A DNA stretch of 6,579 nt from PALSA-894 sp049698215. GTDB taxonomy: Bacteria > Pseudomonadota > Alphaproteobacteria > Rhizobiales > Xanthobacteraceae. A model generated the notes under the pieces. It was not told the origin of the DNA, did not search any database, and saw only the letters and a program-made list of their open reading frames with translations. The position numbers and the translations under genes are program-made. The DNA lies in contig JBAVXH010000386.1 in assembly GCA_049698215.1 (NCBI GenBank), forward strand, positions 1 through 6,579. Reading direction: 5' to 3'. Below are positions 1 through 3,521 of this stretch, piece after piece. Each line of letters starts with the position of its first letter. Positions within the stretch are counted from its first letter, which is position 1.

Positions 1-17
1 CGCTCGTTTGCTTTTCC

Positions 18-33
18 CGTAGACCGGATGAGC
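18..33. repeat. Truncated copy of the CGTAGCCCGGATGAGC repeat
   Basis: The 16 bases CGTAGACCGGATGAGC match the left end of the element at 2726-2796 and the one at 3364-3430 with one substitution (A for C at 23). The matching right half is absent, and the sequence runs straight into a gene remnant. It is therefore read as a scrap of the same palindromic repeat family. A TAG at 20-22 could end an upstream gene outside the window, as the TAG does in the other two copies, but too little sequence is visible to claim this. Confidence 0.45.
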
Positions 34-34
34 C

Positions 35-165
35 AAGCGCGGCGCGCGCGATGTGCGCGACACGCTCGACGATGCGATTCGCAATTCGGTGCGTACGCAC
101 CCCTATACCACGCTCGCGATCGCGGGCCTGATCGGTTTGCCGACGCGGCGATGCGCCACCGCTGA
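35..165 (+). pseudogene. 3' remnant of a DUF883/ElaB-like membrane-anchor gene
   Basis: Frame 2 from about 35 reads through VRDTLDDAIRNSVRTHPYTT and then LAIAGLIGL. This resembles the C-terminus of DUF883/ElaB/YqjD-type proteins: an amphipathic helix, an 'HP(F/Y)TT' turn, then one hydrophobic anchor. After ~137-139 the expected ending is in the next frame (A-D-A-A-M-R-H-R, stop TGA at 163-165), which fits a one-base deletion. No N-terminal half or ATG is present; a stop lies at 29-31 and the repeat scrap sits just upstream. Family members in E. coli bind ribosomes at the inner membrane and are stress-associated. This copy should have no such function. GTG at 53 could start a short peptide, but it has no ribosome-binding site. 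The family call is by recognition only. Confidence 0.5.
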
Positions 166-218
166 TGCGCAAGGCCCCTCCGCGAAATAAATAAATCCCG
201 CTGGAAGACGCGCCCAGG

Positions 219-243
219 GGAACGGCTGGGCGCGCGGAAGGTT
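219..243 (+). promoter_or_regulatory. Candidate EcfG (general stress sigma) promoter
   Basis: GGAAC at 219-223 is followed by 16 bases and gGTT at 240-243. The alphaproteobacterial EcfG consensus is GGAAC-N16/17-cGTT, so only the first base of the -10 differs. Transcription would start near 250, giving a ~26-base leader before the ATG at 276. A perfect 9-bp inverted repeat (209-217 with 226-234) flanks the -35 element and leaves GGAAC in its loop. The neighbouring ferritin-like and small stress-type genes fit such control. The promoter call is inferred from consensus alone. Confidence 0.55.
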
Positions 244-275
244 GCCGAGGTGGGCACCATCACAAGGACATGTCG

Positions 276-446
276 ATGACCAACCAGAACCAAAACCAGG
301 ATCCGAACCAGGGCGGCCAGCAGAACCAGCAGCCCGGACAAGGCGGCCAGCAGGGCGGCCAGGAAAACAAGCCGGGCCAGCAGACTCAGCAGCCCGGCCA
401 GGGCGGGCGGCCGAAGCCCGGACAGCAGGGCGGGCAGCAGAAATAG
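276..446 (+). CDS. Small Gln/Gly/Asn-rich disordered protein (56 aa)
   Basis: This 56-residue protein begins MTNQNQNQDPNQGGQQNQQP and is almost wholly Gln, Gly, Asn, Pro and Lys. The heptapeptide QQPGQGG occurs twice, and the protein ends QQGGQQK. It has no Cys, no aromatic residue and no hydrophobic segment, so it should be soluble and intrinsically disordered. ATG 276 is chosen because AAGGA (264-268) lies 7 bases upstream; the in-frame ATG at 270 sits too close to that site. A candidate EcfG promoter precedes the gene and a strong terminator follows it, so it may be a single-gene transcript. Low-complexity Q/G proteins of this kind are, as I recall, annotated as hypothetical proteins in Bradyrhizobium-type genomes. 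A hydration or stress-protectant role is a guess from composition and context. The same bases are open in another frame joined to the next gene, but that frame lacks a ribosome-binding site. Confidence 0.68.
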   Translation: MTNQNQNQDPNQGGQQNQQPGQGGQQGGQENKPGQQTQQPGQGGRPKPGQQGGQQK

Positions 447-466
447 CTCCGCGCCGCTTCAGACAC

Positions 467-499
467 ACCCCGGCTCAGAAGCCGGGGTTCTTCTTTTTT
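467..499 (+). terminator. Rho-independent terminator
   Basis: A 9-bp perfect stem (ACCCCGGCT at 467-475 pairing with AGCCGGGGT at 480-488) has a CAGA loop and is followed by TCTTCTTTTTT. It begins 21 bases after the stop of the Gln/Gly-rich gene. It ends just before the ribosome-binding site of the ferritin-like gene, so that gene either depends on read-through or has its own promoter, which I could not identify. Confidence 0.82.
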
Positions 500-517
500 C
501 CTCAAGGGACAACAACC

Positions 518-1024
518 ATGGCCAAAGACAAGACACTCCAGGACCTCTTTCTCGACACGCTGAAAGACATCTACTTCGCGGAAAAGAAAATCCTCACCGC
601 GCTTCCCAAGATGGCAAAGGCCGCGCAATCGGAAGATCTCAAGGCCGCCTTCGAGAAGCATGAAGGCGAGACCGAGCAGCAGGTGGAGCGACTCGAAAAG
701 GTCTTCAAGTCGATCGGCGAGACGCCCAAGGGGAAGACCTGCGATGCCATCATGGGCATCCTCGATGAGGGCAAGGAGATCATGGATGAGTACGCGGACA
801 TGCCCGCGCACGATGCCGGATTGCTCGCCGCCGCGCAGGCCGTCGAGCACTACGAAATCTCGCGCTACGGCACGCTGAAGTGCTGGGCGGGCGAGCTTGG
901 TTACAACGAAGCGGTGAAGCTCCTCGACGCGACGCTCGCCGAAGAGAAGAAGACCGACGCGGCGCTCACCGGCCTCGCCGAGAGCGAGGTCAACATGCAC
1001 GCACAGATGGCGGAAGCCGCATAG
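518..1024 (+). CDS. YciE/YciF-type ferritin-like protein (DUF892)
   Basis: This 168-aa protein matches the DUF892 (YciE/YciF) family in length and pattern. The family folds as a ferritin-like four-helix bundle and is linked to stress responses; a di-iron ferroxidase role has been proposed, but the substrate is not settled. Visible family features are LFLDTLKDIYFAEKKIL (res. 10-26), the HEGET...QVERLEKVF segment (48-63), AVEHYEISRYGTL (108-120) and LAEEKKTDAAL (140-150). Candidate metal ligands are E22, E51, E110, H111, E113 and E142/E143. There is no signal peptide, so it is cytoplasmic. The start at 518 has AAGGGA (504-509) 8 bases upstream. The open frame extends further upstream to 242, but that part is shadow sequence from the Gln/Gly-rich gene and the terminator. 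A terminator lies immediately upstream. Downstream, two small genes follow on the same strand, consistent with a general-stress gene cluster. Confidence 0.94.
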   Translation: MAKDKTLQDLFLDTLKDIYFAEKKILTALPKMAKAAQSEDLKAAFEKHEGETEQQVERLEKVFKSIGETPKGKTCDAIMGILDEGKEIMDEYADMPAHDAGLLAAAQAVEHYEISRYGTLKCWAGELGYNEAVKLLDATLAEEKKTDAALTGLAESEVNMHAQMAEAA

Positions 1025-1035
1025 CGATAGGAGGC

Positions 1036-1060
1036 GCGGGCGTGCTTTTGTCACGCCCGC
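1036..1060. other. Strong intergenic stem-loop without a T-tract
   Basis: GCGGGCGTG (1036-1044) and CACGCCCGC (1052-1060) form a perfect 9-bp stem with the 7-base loop CTTTTGT. It starts 12 bases after the ferritin-like stop codon. No run of T follows, so it is a poor intrinsic terminator on the plus strand. It more likely protects the 3' end of the upstream message or gives partial termination before the 63-aa gene. Confidence 0.5.
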
Positions 1061-1083
1061 ACTCGCGGAACGAAGAGGTCAGC

Positions 1084-1275
1084 ATGACCGAGGACGAGAA
1101 GACCCACGCGGACAACGCCAAGGCCTACCGCGAGAAGGCCGCCGAGCTTGCAGAGACGGTGCGCACCACGCGCTCGTTGAAGGAGGGAAGCGAAGCCCGC
1201 AAGAGCCAAAAGGCTTACGCGACGCTTGCGGACAACGAGGACTGGTTGGCGAAGAACGCCGACAAGGTCACCTGA
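1084..1275 (+). CDS. Small hydrophilic protein of unknown function (63 aa)
   Basis: This is a charged 63-residue protein starting MTEDEKTHADNAKAYREKAA. Its N-terminal two-thirds should be helical (AKAYREKAAELAETVR), and its C-terminal segment reads YATLADNEDWLAKNADKVT. It has no Cys, no signal peptide and no membrane segment. The start at 1084 has AAGAGG (1073-1078) 5 bases upstream; the longer open frame reaching back to 880 is a shadow of the ferritin-like gene. As I recall, proteins ending in 'LA-NE-WL' followed by a short tail are common small hypothetical proteins in rhizobial genomes, but no function is known to me. It lies between the ferritin-like gene and the 81-aa gene, with gaps of 59 and 48 bases, so co-transcription is possible apart from the hairpin at 1036-1060. 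Confidence 0.72.
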   Translation: MTEDEKTHADNAKAYREKAAELAETVRTTRSLKEGSEARKSQKAYATLADNEDWLAKNADKVT

Positions 1276-1323
1276 CATTGGATCGATCCGGACGCCCTCA
1301 CTCGGAACGGAGAAGAAATCAGA

Positions 1324-1569
1324 ATGTTCAAGGCGTGGTGGGATGTCGGGATGCTCGCGGTGGAATCGCAGCAGGTGATGTGGCTGCGCTGCATGCGGCT
1401 CGCGGCCGGAGGCCCCACGGCGTCCGCCGAAGCGGCGCGCATGGTGTCCGAAAAGCTCGCTGTAGCGGCACCCGCAGCCGCCGGCGTCTTGATGGGCGAT
1501 TCAGCCGTCAAAGTGGTGAAGCGTTATCGCAAGAAGGTCCGCGCCAACCGGCGCCGGCTGTCGAGATGA
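1324..1569 (+). CDS. Small phasin-like protein of unknown function (81 aa)
   Basis: This 81-residue protein starts MFKAWWDVGMLAVESQQVMW. A helix rich in small residues and Ala follows, around residues 25-60, and the C-terminus is strongly basic (VVKRYRKKVRANRRRLSR). The layout of an aromatic amphipathic start, 'LAxESxxVxxLR', then a 'RMVSEK' stretch and a basic tail is one I associate with small phasin-related or unknown proteins of Bradyrhizobium-type bacteria. The similarity is recognised, not computed. The start has GGAGAAG (1309-1315) 8 bases upstream. It has no signal peptide. It is the last gene of the stress-type cluster; a palindromic repeat begins ~30 bases after its stop and could end transcription. 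A longer overlapping frame from 1278 lacks a good ribosome-binding site and is read as a shadow. Confidence 0.76.
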   Translation: MFKAWWDVGMLAVESQQVMWLRCMRLAAGGPTASAEAARMVSEKLAVAAPAAAGVLMGDSAVKVVKRYRKKVRANRRRLSR

Positions 1570-1601
1570 TGCAACACCTCAGCGCCTGAGGGCATTTCGT
1601 C

Positions 1602-1683
1602 ATGCCCGGCCCCCGCCTTCGCGGAGGCAGGCTCTTGTGCCGGGCATCCACGTCTTCCTTGTCTCACACACAAGACGTGGATG
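1602..1683. repeat. Rhizobial palindromic intergenic repeat (CATGCCCGGC type)
   Basis: ATGCCCGGC (1602-1610) pairs with GCCGGGCAT (1639-1647). A second, partly competing 12-bp stem pairs CATCCACGTCTT (1645-1656) with AAGACGTGGATG (1672-1683). Sequences reading 'catgcccggc...gccgggcatccacgtctt...aagacgtggatgg' are a widespread intergenic repeat in Bradyrhizobium-like genomes. The usual right end (a second GGCCGGGAC...CCGGCCATGAC arm) is missing, because the sequence breaks off near 1690 into a foreign gene fragment. It may act as a bidirectional transcript end for the flanking genes. Confidence 0.75.
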
Positions 1684-1702
1684 GCCGCGCGCCAGGGCGT
1701 TT

Positions 1703-1770
1703 ACGCCCGCCTCTTCCAGCACGCGCTGGATCGCGGCCAAATTGTTGCGGTTGGGCACGCGGCGGCCCTT
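1703..1770 (-). pseudogene. Stray internal fragment of an XRE-family regulator gene
   Basis: These 68 bases match 2194-2261 inside the intact XRE gene at 61 of 68 positions, counted by eye. Read on the minus strand they encode the same peptide as residues 38-60 of that regulator (KGRRVPNRNN...EEAGV). All seven differences are synonymous. This indicates that the fragment came from a separate, selected homologue rather than from recent copying and decay of the neighbour. It is flanked by the truncated palindromic repeat on one side and overlaps the stop codon of the 51-aa gene by one base on the other. It has no start and no DNA-binding helix, so it cannot work as a regulator. Confidence 0.8.
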
Positions 1771-1925
1771 TATTCGGCCGACGCCGGTCTTCCCGTCTGG
1801 CGAACACGCTCTGACTGACGAACACGTTGCGAACGAACGTGCCGGATCGTGAAGGCCGCGCCGAGAAAATTGGTTACGAAAAAAACCGCCGCCATTCCCA
1901 AGACGAGATAGTCGTGCTTGCTCAT
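1770..1925 (-). CDS. 51-aa single-pass membrane protein
   Basis: This short minus-strand frame begins at the ATG complementary to 1923-1925 and ends with TAA at 1772-1770. The protein starts MSKHDYLVLGMAAVFFVTNF. Residues ~7-27 form one hydrophobic helix (LVLGMAAVFFVTNFLGAAFTI), followed by a basic, Arg-rich tail (IRHVRSQRVRQ...). This points to an inner-membrane protein with a cytoplasmic positive tail. A GAGG ribosome-binding site lies 8 bases before the ATG, and a TAAAAT sequence further upstream (complement of 1961-1966) could be a -10, though no clear -35 was found. The stop overlaps the stray XRE fragment, so the original C-terminus may have been changed by that junction. I do not recognise a family. 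The hydrophobicity pattern and the ribosome-binding site are the support for calling it real. Confidence 0.58.
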   Translation of the reverse strand: MSKHDYLVLGMAAVFFVTNFLGAAFTIRHVRSQRVRQSERVRQTGRPASAE

Positions 1926-1991
1926 AGCCGCTGCCTCACTGCGATGGCTGCCGCGCTATTTTAGCACGACGCGCGCCGCGAACTCCGCTTT

Positions 1992-2121
1992 CCCTCTCCC
2001 CGCTTGCGGGGAGAGGGTGGCGAGCGAAGCGAGCCGGGTGAGGGGCATTTGCAAATTCGAAATCCCCCTCACCCGACCTCGCATACGCTCGGTCGACCTC
2101 TCCCCGCAGGCGGGGAGAGGT
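1992..2121. repeat. ~130-bp near-palindromic repeat element
   Basis: Nested inverted repeats span the whole stretch. CCCTCTCCCCGC/GCGGGGAGAGGG (1992-2003/2006-2017) is a local hairpin at the left end, and ACCTCTCCCCGC/GCGGGGAGAGGT (2096-2107/2110-2121) is one at the right. CGGGTGAGGGG (2035-2045) pairs with CCCCTCACCCG (2065-2075) in the middle, and the segments between (CGAGCG-AA-GCGAG against CGAGCG-TAT-GCGAG in reverse) also pair. The centre is AT-rich (ATTTGCAAAT). It resembles the small non-autonomous palindromic elements common in rhizobial intergenic DNA. It lies downstream of the minus-strand XRE gene and may help end its transcript. Confidence 0.82.
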
Positions 2122-2138
2122 AAGGAGAGGCTGCCTCG

Positions 2139-2372
2139 CTACCGCTTCTTCTTCCTCAAGCGCACGCCGGGCGCATCGCCGTTGGTGAATTCGACGCCCG
2201 CCTCTTCGAGCACGCGCTGGATGGCCGCGAGATTGTTGCGATTGGGCACGCGGCGGCCTTTCTCGAAATCGATGATGACGGCGCGCGATACCATCGCGCC
2301 CTGCGCCAGCACGGCCTGATCCATCTCGACGAGGCCGCGCGCGGCGCGGCATTGGGCGGGCGTGATCGGCAT
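2139..2372 (-). CDS. XRE-family helix-turn-helix regulator (77 aa)
   Basis: This 77-aa protein is a single XRE/Cro-C1-type domain. After MPITPAQCRAARGLVEMDQA come helix 2 (res. ~18-28, QAVLAQGAMV) and a recognition helix (res. ~29-39, SRAVIIDFEKG). Then comes the family signature G-R-R-x-P with LAAIQRVLEEAGVEF (res. 39-62). The tail GVRLRKKKR is basic. The length is typical for stand-alone regulators of this kind, which bind short inverted repeats as dimers and often repress their own promoter. The ATG at 2372 is the only good start for the domain; no clear ribosome-binding site precedes it, so the message may be leaderless or nearly so. It is divergent from the 89-aa gene at 2461, with operator-like repeats between them. 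A fragment of a close homologue lies at 1703-1770. The regulated genes are not shown by the sequence beyond this divergent pair. Confidence 0.9.
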   Translation of the reverse strand: MPITPAQCRAARGLVEMDQAVLAQGAMVSRAVIIDFEKGRRVPNRNNLAAIQRVLEEAGVEFTNGDAPGVRLRKKKR

Positions 2373-2375
2373 TTT

Positions 2376-2410
2376 GTTAGACGTCCAACATGATGTACAT
2401 GTTGACTAAC
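2376..2410. promoter_or_regulatory. Nested inverted repeats, candidate XRE operator
   Basis: Outer arms GTTAGAC (2376-2382) and, in reverse complement, GTTAGTC (2404-2410) match at 6 of 7 bases. Inside them is a perfect pair CAACATG (2386-2392) and CATGTTG (2398-2404) with a 5-base spacer. The block starts 4 bases upstream of the XRE start codon and covers the candidate -35 (2402-2407) of the divergent gene. Inverted repeats at such a position are usual for self-repressing XRE regulators. The link to this regulator is inferred. Confidence 0.6.
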
Positions 2411-2429
2411 GTTTGACTTAGTGTACGAT
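2402..2429 (+). promoter_or_regulatory. Candidate sigma-70-type promoter of the 89-aa gene
   Basis: TTGACT (2402-2407) is followed by a 16-base spacer and TACGAT (2424-2429). They match TTGACA and TATAAT at 5 and 4 of 6 positions. Transcription would begin near 2436, leaving ~25 bases before the ATG at 2461. A second TTGACT at 2413-2418 has no suitable -10 at standard spacing. The -35 lies inside the right operator arm. Confidence 0.5.
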
Positions 2430-2460
2430 GTTGGAATCAGGACTTATGTGGAGCCATACC

Positions 2461-2730
2461 ATGCCGCGTGCCCGCCGTGCACGTGACAGGCGTTCGCGCG
2501 GGCGGAAGAAGAAGCGCCGCGAAGACTCTTCGCTCCTTCTCGACATCGAGGAGCCGCTGCGGGACGCCGCCCAGTACGTCGAGGCGCTGCGCTTGATCGG
2601 GCATGGCCTGGAACTGCACGACGAAACAGGCGGCAACGCCGTCGCTGCACTCGCCCGCATTGCCGCGCTCCGCCTCAGGGTGGTGGAGGAGACGTGGAAT
2701 AAGGTGCTGGACGAGAGGCAGGCTTCGTAG
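2461..2730 (+). CDS. Basic small protein of unknown function (89 aa)
   Basis: This 89-residue protein has a highly basic, probably disordered start (MPRARRARDRRSRGRKKKRR). A helical body follows: DIEEPLRDAAQYVEALRLIG, then LHDETGGNAVAALARIAALR and VVEETWNKVLDERQAS. The Arg/Lys-rich head could bind nucleic acid, but that is inferred from charge. ATG 2461 is chosen because GGAG (2450-2453) lies 7 bases upstream and the candidate promoter would start transcripts near 2436, after the in-frame ATG at 2428. ATG 2446 has only a crowded site. The stop TAG (2728-2730) lies inside the repeat element at 2726-2796. A frameshifted relative sharing 'ALRLIG...HDETG...AVAALA...W(N)...L(D/E)ER' lies at 3199-3368. 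Being divergent from an XRE regulator suggests repression by it. I do not recognise the family. Confidence 0.72.
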   Translation: MPRARRARDRRSRGRKKKRREDSSLLLDIEEPLRDAAQYVEALRLIGHGLELHDETGGNAVAALARIAALRLRVVEETWNKVLDERQAS

Positions 2731-2796
2731 CCCGGATGAGCGGAGCGACATCCGGGGTAAGCCGACCCGCATATCGCTGCGCTCATGCGGGCTACG
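2726..2796. repeat. 71-bp palindromic repeat with terminal inverted repeats
   Basis: The ends are perfect 9-bp inverted repeats (CGTAGCCCG at 2726-2734, CGGGCTACG at 2788-2796). Two inner hairpins are CCCGGATG/CATCCGGG (2731-2738/2749-2756) and CCCGCAT/ATGCGGG (2766-2772/2785-2791). It belongs to a repeat type familiar from Bradyrhizobium-like genomes ('tagcccggatgagcg...catccgggg'). It supplies the stop codon of the 89-aa gene and separates that gene from the winged-helix gene. A degenerate copy is at 3364-3430 and a scrap at 18-33. Confidence 0.85.
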
Positions 2797-2818
2797 GGTG
2801 AAAGACAGGAGGTAAACG

Positions 2819-2872
2819 ATGAAGAAGCTGAAGGTCGGGATTGCCGGCTAGGAGCAATACAAGGACCGGACG
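2819..2872 (+). other. Amber-interrupted native 5' end of the winged-helix gene
   Basis: A textbook AGGAGG (2807-2812) lies 6 bases before ATG 2819. The frame reads MKKLKVGIAG, meets TAG at 2849-2851, then continues EQYKDRT directly in frame into the ATG at 2873 of the winged-helix protein. The strong ribosome-binding site and the in-frame peptide indicate that 2819 was the original start and that codon 11 changed to a stop, for example by one change from a Tyr codon (TAC/TAT). Translation may restart at 2873, or the amber codon may be read through; sequence alone cannot decide. Confidence 0.7.
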
Positions 2873-3202
2873 ATGGCCAGGGCGCGCGGAGAGCTCAAGC
2901 CCGGCGCCGGCGAGCCGAAGGTCTGGTTCACGTCGATCGAGAGCTTCGCGCGCGTTCTGTCGGACAAGAACCGGGAGCTGCTGTCGATGATCGCCGAGAC
3001 CGAGCCGGGGTCGATGAACGAGCTTGCCCAAAAGACCGGGCGGGCACGCTCCAATCTCTCCCGGACGCTCCGGACGATGGAGCGCTATGGCCTCGTTCGT
3101 TTCGTGAAGGGCGCCGGCCGGCAGCTCGCGCCGCGCGTCCATTACAGCGATATCGTGCTCGACATGCCGCTGAAGAGCACGTCACGGCGGGCGGTGGGGT
3201 GA
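2873..3202 (+). CDS. Winged-helix DNA-binding regulator, N-terminally shortened
   Basis: The 109 residues from ATG 2873 contain MARARGELKPGAGEPKVWFT, then SIESFARVLSDKNRELLSMI (res. 21-40). A MarR/ArsR-like winged helix follows: ELAQKTGRARSNLSRTLRTM at res. 50-69 holds the recognition helix, ERYGLVRFVKG leads into the wing, and the domain ends near YSDIVLDMPL (91-100). This resembles the small 'HVO_A0114-like' putative DNA-binding proteins, which are predicted transcription regulators; the name is from memory. The true 5' end is probably 2819, cut by an in-frame amber at 2849-2851. AAGGA (2861-2865) sits 7 bases before 2873, so restarting there is plausible and would keep the whole helix-turn-helix. 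The last residues (KSTSRRAVG) look unrelated to the fold and run to a TGA overlapping the GTG of the following frameshifted gene. No toxin partner is recognisable nearby. Confidence 0.75.
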   Translation: MARARGELKPGAGEPKVWFTSIESFARVLSDKNRELLSMIAETEPGSMNELAQKTGRARSNLSRTLRTMERYGLVRFVKGAGRQLAPRVHYSDIVLDMPLKSTSRRAVG

Positions 3203-3368
3203 TTCAGGGCACCGACGCGCTGAGGCTGATCGGCCTCACTGCACATGACGAAACCGGCGCCACGCGGTCGCCGCGCTCGCCTACGAGGCGGGGGACCGCC
3301 TCGAGAAGGTGAAGACGATCTGGAACAGGATGCTGGAGGAGCGGAGGAGGGCGAGAACGGCTTCGTAG
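3199..3368 (+). pseudogene. Frameshifted paralogue of the 89-aa basic protein gene
   Basis: Starting at a GTG (3199) that overlaps the preceding TGA, one frame reads VIQGTDALRLIGLTAHDETGA and then goes astray. From 3264 the next frame continues AVAALAYEAGDRLEKVKTIW and N-R-M-L-E-E-R, ending at TAG 3366-3368. Joined, this is parallel to the C-terminal ~55 residues of the 2461-2730 product (ALRLIG, HDETG, NAVAALA, W-N-x-x-L-x-E-R, T/Q-A-S end). Comparing GGCGGCAACGCC with GGCGCCACGCG places a one-base deletion near 3261-3262, within what should be an Asn codon. The basic N-terminal region of the intact copy is absent. Its stop, like that of the intact copy, is the TAG of the same repeat element. 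Without the frame repair it should make no related protein. Confidence 0.78.
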
Positions 3369-3430
3369 CCCGGATGAGCGAGCACATCTGGACGAAGCTC
3401 TAGCATATTGTGCGCTCATAGCTACCGGGC
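3364..3430. repeat. Degenerate second copy of the CGTAGCCCGGATGAGC repeat
   Basis: CGTAGCCCGGATGAGCG at 3364-3380 is identical to the left end of the element at 2726-2796. The right end, GCGCTCATAGCTACCGGG, is a worn version of GCGCTCATGCGGGCTACGGG. The inner CATCCGGG has become CATCTGGA, so the hairpins are broken. Gene-plus-repeat therefore occurs twice within 1 kb, the second copy decayed in both parts. Confidence 0.75.
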
Positions 3431-3521
3431 TCGGGAGGTCATTTCCTTGTTTTCAAAATCAAATCCACTCCTTCGCGCCACTTGCCGCCGCACTGCAGCA
3501 TGCGTCCCGTCAGGGGAAGTC

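Noticed and set aside
242..517. N-terminal extension of the ferritin-like protein by 92 residues
   Set aside because: It is an out-of-frame translation of the Gln/Gly-rich gene plus the terminator. The DUF892 domain starts at 518 with its own ribosome-binding site.
386..1054. 222-aa minus-strand open frame opposite the ferritin-like gene
   Set aside because: It is antisense to a well-supported DUF892 gene, crosses the terminator, is Arg/Leu-rich with no domain, and has no ribosome-binding site. It is a GC-rich shadow frame.
1304..1328. Second GGAAC-N16-tGTT match, possible EcfG promoter
   Set aside because: The -10 would overlap the ATG at 1324 and transcription would start inside the gene. 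GGAAC here is part of the ribosome-binding leader, so the match is judged accidental.
1602..2121. CRISPR array or integron-like repeat series
   Set aside because: The repeats here are different palindromic elements, not identical direct repeats with regular unique spacers, and no cas or integrase gene is present.
1936..2352. 138-aa minus-strand frame across the XRE gene and the palindrome
   Set aside because: It runs through the repeat element and overlaps the XRE helix-turn-helix in another frame. Its composition is Arg-rich without any motif.
2428..2460. Earlier starts (ATG 2428 or 2446) for the 89-aa protein
   Set aside because: 2428 would lie before the expected transcription start and overlaps the -10. 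2446 has only a crowded ribosome-binding site, whereas 2461 has GGAG at 7 bases.
2139..2730. Toxin-antitoxin pair formed by the XRE regulator and the 89-aa protein
   Set aside because: The two genes are divergent rather than in one operon, and the 89-aa protein shows no toxin family motif. Not enough to support the call.
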